64,000 nt of DNA from contig QRDG01001366.1 of NCBI GenBank assembly GCA_012064385.1, positions 62,001-126,000 on the forward strand. The letters are read 5' to 3'. This DNA is from Puccinellia tenuiflora (taxonomy: Eukaryota > Streptophyta > Magnoliopsida > Poales > Poaceae). Positions 56,613-64,000 of the stretch are shown here, one piece after another (position 1 is the stretch's first letter; each line of letters begins with the position of its first letter). Made by a program: the position numbers and the translations under genes. The notes beneath the pieces are model-generated. The model saw only the letters and a list, made by a program, of their open reading frames with translations. It ran no database searches and was not told where the DNA came from.

Positions 56613-58353
56613 TCACTCCTCATCCTCATCATCACCATCACCACCATCTTCAATGTCGGACCAAACAACACCACCATTGGAGAGCCACTCGTCCTTGGGG
56701 GTGATATCTTCCTCAGAGCCGTCAGACACTTCAATCTCTAACTTGCGCATGATCTGCTTCTGGCGGTAGCGGCTCTTCTTCTCTTGCACATGAGCATCAT
56801 ACATGTGGTTGCTTATCATGCAAAAAGAGTCACGGAGCCTTGTCTTCACCCTTTGGAACCAACCCGGTTCCGACACAGGAGCATTGTCCACTTTCTTTCC
56901 CTTTCCAACGGTCCGGTCCTTGGGAAGCACATGGTTCTTCTTGCGTAGCTTTTTCTCAAGATAAGGCACCAAAGGAATACCGGACTAGTCAATCCTCTCA
57001 CGGTGAAGGAGAGCCCACTTACCACAAATGAGCTTCATGATGTAAGGGGCATAGATGGGCACCCTCTTGTCAGCAATAGCACTCCAAAGCTCCTCAAACA
57101 TCACATCCATGACATCCAGCTTCTCACCCGAACCTCTCCTCAAATAACACTGAAGCAGCAAATCGATGAGGTAGCTGTGCACTTGATCCCAATTGCCTAC
57201 CCGAGGAGTAAGAGTCTCCCTGAAGATGCGAAACATGATCTCATAAGTGGGTATGAGATCCTCGGACTGACCAGGAGTACCACCAGGCATAGTACTGGGC
57301 TCAAGCACCTCCTTGGCACTCGGGCGGGGCAAGTGGTGCACCGTCCAACCATTGTTGTCTTGAGTACGCGGGTATCCCAGCAGTTGACAGAACTCAGACC
57401 ACTTACAGTCCACATGCTCATCCCTGATCATCCAATGCAGTCGAGGATTGGCCTCAGTGCCCACGAAAATAGTGGCATAGAACTGGGCCACAAGCTCTTC
57501 ATTGTAGTCTTGATGAACCTCCATAATCTTCAACAGTCCAAACTCCTCACACATGCTAAAGGCCTCGGCAAAGTACTGAGCATACTTGGGAGAAGTCATG
57601 TGAGCAATGTTGAGGCGGTGTTGGAGGACCACGGCATTCCTTTGCCCTGAGTAAATCTGATTATAGACATGCTCTTGATCATTGGTGTAGAAACGAGAAT
57701 CCGTGACATTATCTTGGCGAGGAATGAGATATGGGTTCGTCTTCCGGTAGTCACGGTAGTCCCGGTCAGGTATTTTGGCAAAAGACACATTCTTGGGCTT
57801 CTTCACAATAGTCTTCTTACTAGAACCACCTGCAGATCCAGCAGCCTTCTTCTTCTCAAGGTTGATTTGCCGGGCAGACTTGGTTTGCGGCAAAATTTCA
57901 GCTTCTTCTTCAAACTCATCTTCAATGGTGCGCTGCTTCTTGCGAGAGGCTAAGGAGATGAACCCTAAGAAGTGAGCACAAAGAAGGGAGGGAAACAAGA
58001 AAAGACAATAAATTCAAACAAAAACAACATAGTTATCAAGAGTGGTATAGCCTTGTGAATCTAGGGATATACAATAGCACCGAGGGAAACCCCGGGGACA
58101 CCCCACGGCACATCCAAGCAATGAGCCTAAGTGTGATGGGGAACTAGGGTTGCACTAGGTACTAGGGATTTCTCCAAGATCTACAAGAGCAAACCACTCT
58201 TGATAACTAATTACATCTAGCAAAGGTCCTAGACATGCTCCAAACGAGATTGACCAAAAGCAATCATGCATCTACTACTTGTCCAACATCACATCTAGAT
58301 TCAATTTTTCGAACCTAGAAAAAGCGTGGGGGAGGACAAATACCGGATGCCAT
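56613..58353 (-). CDS. Extra 3' ORF of the SIRE-type element, predicted intron, one in-frame TAG
   Basis: The main exon runs from 57949 to a stop at 56613 with one TAG at 56985-56987. Upstream, ATG at 58353 followed by GCATCCG and a GT donor (58343) could splice over 394 bases to an acceptor at 57950, giving a start MASASRKKQRT in the same frame. The protein (about 445 residues) has a Lys-rich N-terminus, an alpha-helical middle with EELVAQFYATIFVG and CKWSEFCQLLGYPRTQDNN, and a basic then acidic C-terminus (GSEEDITPKDEW, DGGDGDDEDEE). The middle resembles, from memory, a family called putative plant transposon protein; its role is unknown. It is not a clear env: I see no signal peptide or membrane span. 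It sits between pol and the 3' LTR. Confidence 0.65.
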
Positions 58354-58760
58354 GGAGGAGGATGTCGAGGGGATCGATTCCCTTGGACCAGATCTGGCGG
58401 GGGAGCACCGGAGGAGCAGCAATGGGCTCCCAAGGTGGCCGGTGGCTAGGGTTGGAGAGAGAAAAGAGATGGGGCGCGTGGGGAAGAAGAAGAAGTTATG
58501 TTCCTTCTTCCCCCCGGCCCTGTAACTTGTCCCGCACCAGCCCGAGCCACTGGAAGTACCGGTCAAAAGGCCGGTACTTCCGCCCGCGCGGAAATTTTCA
58601 GCCAGGAAAATTTCCGCCGGGCCGGAAGTACCGCTGCCTTGGCCGGTACTTCCGCCCGCTCGGGATTTTCAGCCTGGTGATAAAACCGCTGAAAATTCTG
58701 AGAGGCCGGAAGTACCGGTCAAGACACCGGTAGTTCCGCTCCAGTCAGAAAAACTAGATG
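58344..58760 (-). promoter_or_regulatory. Possible promoter/leader of the extra ORF, with three dyads
   Basis: On the minus strand the stretch ends in a pyrimidine-rich leader (CTCTCTCCAACCCTAGCC near 58460), common in plant 5' UTRs, before ATG at 58353. Three copies of the 32-bp dyad lie upstream at 58551-58582, 58623-58654 and 58707-58738. No clear TATA box was found. It suggests that the extra ORF has its own transcript. Confidence 0.45.
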
Positions 58761-59243
58761 CATGTTTTTAGAGAGAATTTAGAGTTTAGATACGGAAAGG
58801 TTTTTAGGGAAGAGTTTGGGCTTGGGATGAGATAGCACACTGTCATAAAATGGTACCTCACTCATGATTGCAAGATGCAATGTGTAACGGCCAACTATGA
58901 GTGGTTTCCCATTGCACACACATAGTGACACATATAGGTCTAGAAACTCCAAATGAACACCAAATAAGATCCAACTTCTCACATGAGGAGGTCGGTGGCC
59001 GAAGCCACCATATATGAGTATGGAGGAGTGAGACACCGCGAAGATGTATCTTGGGTTCTCACTCACAACTCATCATTTAAGCTCATAATTCATGAATTGA
59101 ATATAGAGTAGAACAATGAATGCATTAATCTAGGCATAATGGGGGGTGGAAGAGCCCAATAGTAAGGACAACACTCCCCCTATGTCCATGCCTACACCTA
59201 AACCCAAATAGAGAATTGACCTATAGGTGTGTATGCAAGATGG
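58761..59243 (-). other. Spacer between pol and the extra ORF
   Basis: Noncoding. It contains an AGGGGGAGTGTTG purine tract near 59171-59184 that looks like an internal polypurine tract. Confidence 0.55.
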
Positions 59244-62200
59244 TCAAGTCAAGCTCCTCGAATCCACGATATTTAGTTCATTCCTCAAATAAGTGAATCT
59301 TGCTTCATCAAGTGGCTTCGTGAATATATCGGCAAGTTGGTCATTGGTTGGCACATAAGCAAGCTCAATGTCTCCACGGGCAACATGATCTCGAATGAAA
59401 TGATGACGAATCTCAATGTGCTTGGTTCTTGAATGTTGCACCGAGTTGTAGGCGATCTTGATAGCACTCTCATTGTCACACAAAAGAGGCACTTTGTCAC
59501 AATTGACACCGTATTCCTTTAAAGTTTGCCTCATCCATAACAATTGAGTGCATGCACTAGCGGCGGCCACATACTCGGCTTCGGCGGTGGAGAGAGAAAT
59601 ACAATTTTGCTTCTTAGAGGACCAACTCACTAAGGACCTACCAATGAATTGGCATGCCCCGGAAGTTGATTTCCTATCATCTTGATCACCGGCCCAATCC
59701 GAATCCGTGAAACCCCGAAGAGTGAAAGATGAATCCCTTGGATACCACAAACCAAACCTTGGGGTATGAATTAAATATCGTAGGATTCTTTTGACTGCCA
59801 ACATATGGCTTTCTTTAGGAGCCGCTTGATACCTTGCACATACACCTACACTCAACACAATATCGGGTCTAGATGCACAAAGGTAAAGCAACGAACCTAT
59901 CATGGAGCGGTAGAGCTTTTGATCCACATCTATACCCTTTGGGTTAAGTTGTAGATGGCACTTGGTATCCATAGGAGTCTTATTCTCCTTAGCATCTACC
60001 ATATTGAACCTCTTGAGCATGTCTTGGATATACTTCGCTTGGCTAATAAAAGTCACTCCTCTCAATTGCTTGATCTCAAATCCAAGGAAGAACTTCAACT
60101 CGCCCATCATAGACATCTCAAACCTATCGGTCATAAGCTTTGCAAATTCATCATTAAAAGCTTTGTTAGATGAGCCAAAGATAATATCATCAACATATAG
60201 TTGGCATACGAAAAGCTCCCCTTTAACCCTCTTAGTAAAAAGAGTGGGATCGATTTGCCCAACTTCAAACCCACGGTCTAACAATAACTCTCTAAGGTGC
60301 TCATACCACGCACGTGGTGCTTGCTTAAGTCCATAGAGCGCCTTATCAAGCTTGTAGACATGGTTAGGGAAGTTGGGATCCTCGAATCCCGGGGGTTGCT
60401 TAACGAATACCAACTCCTTTAAAGGACCATTAAGAAAAGCACTTTTAACATCCATTTGTTGCAATTTGAAGTTATAGCGAGATGCATAAGCAAGGAGGAT
60501 ACGGATGGACTCAAGACGAGCCACGAGAGCATAAGTCTCTCCAAAATCAATGCCTTCAACTTGAGAGTACCCTTGAGCCACAAATCGAGCCTTGTTCCTC
60601 ACCACCATGCCATGCTCATCTTGCTTGTTCTTGAAAATCCACTTTGTGCCAATAACATTGCGGCACTCCTTTGGCTTCTCAACTAGCTTCCAAACTTTGT
60701 TGCGCTCGAAATTTTTGAGCTCTTCATGCATTGCTAGCAACCAATCCGGATCTTCAAGAGCTTCGGCAACCTTCTTTGGCTCAAACATAGCAATGTGAGC
60801 TTGATGATCACTAAAATTTGCCAATTGCCTCCGGGTGGACACCCTGCTTCTCACATCACCAATCACCTTGTCAAGGAAATGTTCACAACGTTCCATGGTT
60901 CTTGCAACTCGAGCTTGACGACGGGCTTCGATATCCTCATTGCATCTTGGAGGTATCACTTGATCTTCTTGATCATTTGAGTCCCCGTCTTGACCGGTAG
61001 GTTGACCTTGATCATCAATGGGCTCGGCTTCAACATTTGAAGAAGATGGTTGAGCAAGGTCTTGATCTTGGCTAGCGTCAGGAGATGGAGAGTTTGAATC
61101 TTGCATAGCAACTTGATCAACGGGTTGAGGGTCTTCAACTTGTTCTTGGGTTGGTGCAACATGCTCTTCTTGGGCAACGGTTTCTTGTGTAGATGAAGGC
61201 TCCACATGAGTAGAGCATTGTCCTTCTCGATCCACCACAAGGGGTTCCTCAATGGGGCGGAAGAATCCCACACCCATTCTTCTTATGGCTTCTTGAGGTA
61301 TTACATCATCTACATCGGAAACATGAAATTGCGCCACTTGGGAGCCGTCATTCTCTTCGAACACCACACTACAAGATTCTATGATGCGCCGTGAAGCTTT
61401 ATCATAGATTCTATAAGTGTGGGATTCGTCACCGTAACCAACAAAAATACCCTCTAGTGATTTAGATGCAAATTTAGTGAGGCGACAACCTTTGATCAAA
61501 TAGAAACACTTACAACCGAAGACACGGAAGTAGGAGATGTTAGGCTTGTTGCCGGTGAGGATTTCATAAGGAGTCTTGTTCAATCCTTTGCGGAAGTAGA
61601 GCCGGTTGGATGAGTGACATGCCGTGGATATAGCCTCCACCCAAAAACTTAACGGAGTCTTAAACTCCGCAAGCATGGACTTTGCCATATCCATAAGAGT
61701 CCGGTTCTTCCTCTCGGCTACACCATTTTGTTGAGGGGTATATGCGGTGGAATATTGATGACGAATACCCTCTTCACTAAGAAACTCATTGAGGGTGTAG
61801 TTCTTGAACTCGGAGCCATTATCACTTCTAATAGCCAATATGGGGACATTGTGTTGACGTTGCATTTCAATGGAGAAGTCGATGAAGGTTTGTTGGGTCT
61901 CACTCTTCAACTTGAAGAAATAAACCCAAGTGAATCTTGAATAATCATCGACAATCACCAAGCAATACTTCTTCCCACCAAGACTTGCTTCGGGAACGGC
62001 ACCAAAAAGATCAACATGGAGAAGCTCCAAGATCCTCTTGGATGAAATGATTGTCTTGCTAGGGTGAGGAGAATCATGCATCTTGCCTTCAACACATGCC
62101 CTACAAACACGATCCTTGGCAAAAGAGACATCTTCTTTTAGTCCGAGTATGTGGCCACCCTTGTGGAGACTTTGCAAAGTTCTCATGTTGACATGGGCTA

Positions 62201-62633
62201 GGCGGCGATGCCACAACCAACCCTTGTCGGCCTTTCCGAAGAGGCACATCGAATTTGTAGTGGTTTTCCCCGAAAAGTCAACCACAAACAAATCATCCTC
62301 GACGTACCCAACGAAAGCGACCTTTAGAGTCTTGCTCCACAAGATGACCACAACATCAACATCAGTAAAGACGGCAAAACCCATCTTATTAAGAGCACGG
62401 ACGGAAAGTAAATTGTAACCAAGGTTTTCGACAAGCATGACATTTACTAAGGTGACATCCTTAGCAACTACCACCTTGCCTAAACCCGTTACCTTAGATT
62501 TTGATCGGTCTCCAAATTTGACGGTTGCTTCATTTATACTTGTTCTCAACTCCGTCATGATCTCTTTGCTTCCGGTCATGTGTTTTGTGCATCCACTATC
62601 AAGCACCCATTTTGACCCGCCGGAAGCATAGTC
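59244..62633 (-). CDS. Copia pol polyprotein, uninterrupted frame of 1120+ residues
   Basis: Domains in order, numbered from Met at 62606: aspartic protease active site LDSGCTKHMTG at 2-12; integrase zinc finger (WHRRLAHV at about 132, CRACVEGK at about 168) and DDE core (LHVDLFG, RSDNGSEF, VAERKNRT); reverse transcriptase with YVDDIIFGSS; and RNase H with TDSDWAG, STAEAEY, CDNESA and ADIFTKPL. These copy element RNA to DNA and insert it in the genome. The frame has no internal stop. The protease region continues upstream of Met 62606 to 62633 (DYASGGSKWV), where TAG blocks it. The usual Pro in YAPVARLES is Leu here, a likely C-to-T change. The length is normal for a Copia pol from the protease site to the end. 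Confidence 0.93.
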   Translation of the reverse strand, partial: DYASGGSKWVLDSGCTKHMTGSKEIMTELRTSINEATVKFGDRSKSKVTGLGKVVVAKDVTLVNVMLVENLGYNLLSVRALNKMGFAVFTDVDVVVILWSKTLKVAFVGYVEDDLFVVDFSGKTTTNSMCLFGKADKGWLWHRRLAHVNMRTLQSLHKGGHILGLKEDVSFAKDRVCRACVEGKMHDSPHPSKTIISSKRILELLHVDLFGAVPEASLGGKKYCLVIVDDYSRFTWVYFFKLKSETQQTFIDFSIEMQRQHNVPILAIRSDNGSEFKNYTLNEFLSEEGIRHQYSTAYTPQQNGVAERKNRTLMDMAKSMLAEFKTPLSFWVEAISTACHSSNRLYFRKGLNKTPYEILTGNKPNISYFRVFGCKCFYLIKGCRLTKFASKSLEGIFVGYGDESHTYRIYDKASRRIIESCSVVFEENDGSQVAQFHVSDVDDVIPQEAIRRMGVGFFRPIEEPLVVDREGQCSTHVEPSSTQETVAQEEHVAPTQEQVEDPQPVDQVAMQDSNSPSPDASQDQDLAQPSSSNVEAEPIDDQGQPTGQDGDSNDQEDQVIPPRCNEDIEARRQARVARTMERCEHFLDKVIGDVRSRVSTRRQLANFSDHQAHIAMFEPKKVAEALEDPDWLLAMHEELKNFERNKVWKLVEKPKECRNVIGTKWIFKNKQDEHGMVVRNKARFVAQGYSQVEGIDFGETYALVARLESIRILLAYASRYNFKLQQMDVKSAFLNGPLKELVFVKQPPGFEDPNFPNHVYKLDKALYGLKQAPRAWYEHLRELLLDRGFEVGQIDPTLFTKRVKGELFVCQLYVDDIIFGSSNKAFNDEFAKLMTDRFEMSMMGELKFFLGFEIKQLRGVTFISQAKYIQDMLKRFNMVDAKENKTPMDTKCHLQLNPKGIDVDQKLYRSMIGSLLYLCASRPDIVLSVGVCARYQAAPKESHMLAVKRILRYLIHTPRFGLWYPRDSSFTLRGFTDSDWAGDQDDRKSTSGACQFIGRSLVSWSSKKQNCISLSTAEAEYVAAASACTQLLWMRQTLKEYGVNCDKVPLLCDNESAIKIAYNSVQHSRTKHIEIRHHFIRDHVARGDIELAYVPTNDQLADIFTKPLDEARFTYLRNELNIVDSRSLT

Positions 62634-62842
62634 CTACAAGGAATCATTGCTTTGATTTAGGTCCCCATTTTTCAATGGGTCCTCTTTTGTTAGCAACAAG
62701 GGTCTTAGGAACCCAAATAGAGCGGTAAATAGGCACATTTCTAGGACCAACAAATTTAGCATAGACATCCCCATAATAATCAACATATAAGATAGAGAAG
62801 GGGTTAGTCCTTCCCGCAAAGTTTCATGAAGGTCTTCTTTTC
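62634..62842 (-). pseudogene. Damaged gag-pol junction
   Basis: Between the gag stop and the pol frame, a third frame carries expected sequence (NFAGRTNPFSILYVDYYGDV and NVPIYRSIWVPKTLVANKRG). The change of frame on both sides plus the TAG at 62634 mean that gag and pol are not joined. At least one frameshift and one nonsense change are needed to explain it. Confidence 0.7.
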
Positions 62843-64000
62843 TTAGCAACAAGGTTTGCCCCTAGTGGCATCACCACTAGCAATGTTGGTCTTCTTAACT
62901 TCGGGGGTCTTCTTTGCTTGGGGAGCCTTCTTTGTTTGAGGGGCCCTAGCATCTTTCATGAAGGACTCCTTCTTCTCCTCCTCAACGAAACCAACACCAC
63001 CTCTCCCCTCTTTGGAAGGGACAAACGACCTCTTACCACGGGAGATGGCATTAGCAAGATTAACTTTCAACCTAGCATTTTCCTCAATAATATTCGCATG
63101 ATCACAAGTAATAGGAGTAGAGGAGCTAGGCACATCAATTTTAGATGGTTGAGCTTGAAGTTGTTCATATGACTTTTTGAGGGTGGAGAGCTCACTCTCC
63201 AAAGCCTTGTGATCATTAGAGAGCTTCTCTAACTCCTCGGTTAGTCTAGAATGACCAACACCAAGCTCAACCTTTTCTTTCTTACAAATTTTATGTTTTG
63301 CTCTAGCATGATCACGTTCCTTAATGAGCTTAGCAACAATTGCATTATTAGTTTCTTCTATGGATTCTAGTTGTTCTTGAATAGAAACTCTAAGCTCATG
63401 TTCTTCTTCAAGATTATCTTTTAGAGAAGCAATTTCCATGGCATCATCTCTTTCTATTTTACCTTTTACCTCTAGCATCTCAAGAGCATCATCATATTGA
63501 CTCATAAGATTCTCAACATGCTTCTTGGTTTCACCTTGCATGTTAGATATAAAATGATCCAAGGCAACAAGTTCCTCCTTAACTTCAAGGCTAGTAGGAT
63601 CATCTACATTACTCATGGCTTTGGGAGTTGAAGAAGATGATACCTCATTGGCCTTGGCCATAAGACATCTTGCGGAAGAGGTTGAGACATTTTCATTGGG
63701 GGATTCAAAGAGTGAAGGGGTTGATGAATATGCAATGGCGATCCCGGCCACTTCACTCTTGGTTTCTTCTTCTTCTTCCCCGGATGAGTATTCCTCTTGA
63801 GCAATCAACACCATTCGTTGAGGTTTATTGTTGGTGGCATTCTTCTTGAAGAATGGCTTCTTGTTGGGGATCTTGGGCTTAACCTTACGGACAAGTTTGC
63901 CTCCATGGTGTTCACGGTTTTCAAAGGGACATTCGGCAACGAAGTGATAGTGATCTTGGCAATTGTAGCACGAACGCACCCTTTGGCCACCCTCCTTCTT
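62843..64000 (-). CDS. Copia gag, C-terminal part (partial)
   Basis: The frame enters from beyond the window edge. A CCHC zinc knuckle, CYNCQDHYHFVAEC, lies near 63930-63971, followed by a basic linker (KLVRKVKPKIPNKKPFFKK), an acidic Ser/Glu stretch, and a long Leu/Glu/Lys-rich coiled coil (about 62990-63560). It ends KPCC and a TAA at 62843. Gag with a C-terminal coiled coil after the knuckle is typical of SIRE/Maximus elements (maize Opie and Ji are relatives). It binds element RNA and builds the particle. Confidence 0.88.
   Translation of the reverse strand, partial: KKEGGQRVRSCYNCQDHYHFVAECPFENREHHGGKLVRKVKPKIPNKKPFFKKNATNNKPQRMVLIAQEEYSSGEEEEETKSEVAGIAIAYSSTPSLFESPNENVSTSSARCLMAKANEVSSSSTPKAMSNVDDPTSLEVKEELVALDHFISNMQGETKKHVENLMSQYDDALEMLEVKGKIERDDAMEIASLKDNLEEEHELRVSIQEQLESIEETNNAIVAKLIKERDHARAKHKICKKEKVELGVGHSRLTEELEKLSNDHKALESELSTLKKSYEQLQAQPSKIDVPSSSTPITCDHANIIEENARLKVNLANAISRGKRSFVPSKEGRGGVGFVEEEKKESFMKDARAPQTKKAPQAKKTPEVKKTNIASGDATRGKPCC

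Larger units (their letters stand above)
54746..64000 (-). mobile_element. SIRE/Maximus-type Copia retrotransposon (3' LTR to gag, 5' end outside)
   Basis: On the minus strand, from right to left: gag with zinc knuckle and long coiled coil, pol, a spacer, an extra ORF, a polypurine tract (56212-56225) and the 3' LTR (54746-56211). This order, with a coiled-coil gag and a third ORF in the env-like position, fits the SIRE/Maximus lineage. The 5' LTR, PBS and gag start lie beyond 64000. Confidence 0.85.

Noticed and set aside
57003..57650. 215-codon plus-strand frame
   Set aside because: It is antisense to the extra ORF of the SIRE-type element, whose minus-strand frame is longer and has the better context.
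59171..59184. Start of a 3' LTR just after pol (AGGGGGAGTGTTG)
   Set aside because: A better polypurine tract and LTR start lie at 56212, after the extra ORF. This site is more likely an internal purine tract.

Overview
The window looks like intergenic DNA from a large-genome grass, most likely a member of Triticeae or a close pooid relative. This rests on sequence only. Almost every base belongs to nested transposable elements: Ty3/Gypsy and Ty1/Copia LTR retrotransposons, CACTA elements, Helitrons, a Mutator-like element and a Stowaway MITE. The primer-binding sites match plant initiator tRNA-Met and tRNA-Asp. No intact host gene, rRNA, tRNA gene or CRISPR array was found. Host-derived coding sequence is limited to a B3-domain pseudogene (about 54.0-54.4 kb), a glutaredoxin-like exon inside a Helitron (37.6 kb), and a few gene-like exons carried by CACTA elements.

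Layout, left half. From 1 to 3952 lies the 5' end of a minus-strand Gypsy element (first gag codons, Met-type PBS, 3.8-kb LTR), inserted into the gag gene of an older minus-strand Gypsy. That older gag continues at 3953-4666, is split by a 22.3-kb insertion (4667-26967), resumes at 26968, and ends at its PBS and LTR (28264-29226). The 22.3-kb insertion is a pol-less LTR element with a tRNA-Asp PBS and one unfamiliar ORF (23484-24851). It has three LTR copies (4667-6441, 19942-21016, 25190-26967). Between the first two LTRs sit an LTR fragment and a CACTA-like element (about 6870-19940). That CACTA carries a second, complete CACTA (10282-14232, TSD TCG), a 660-bp tandem array and a short minisatellite.

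Layout, right half. LTR debris (29.2-30.9 kb) is followed by a Helitron (31058-34247) with a MITE inside it, and by a second Helitron-like start. From 35.2 to 42.2 kb runs a CACTA-associated Ulp1-like protease pseudogene on the minus strand. It is split by a Helitron (36650-41591), which in turn holds a Mutator-like element (39210-41364, 9-bp TSD). From 43.3 to 53.3 kb are pieces of two minus-strand, Athila-like Gypsy elements, separated by other LTR fragments. The B3 pseudogene and a SIRE/Maximus-type Copia element (54746 to beyond 64000) fill the rest. The Copia element keeps an open 1120-residue pol reading frame and has an extra ORF between pol and the 3' LTR.

The best candidates for undescribed biology are two structured repeat systems. 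One is a tandem array of six hairpin units inside the inner CACTA whose stem arms change in a compensating way from unit to unit. The other is a 32-bp dyad (11-bp arm, 10-bp spacer, 11-bp arm) found eight times, only in the SIRE LTR and just upstream of its extra ORF.
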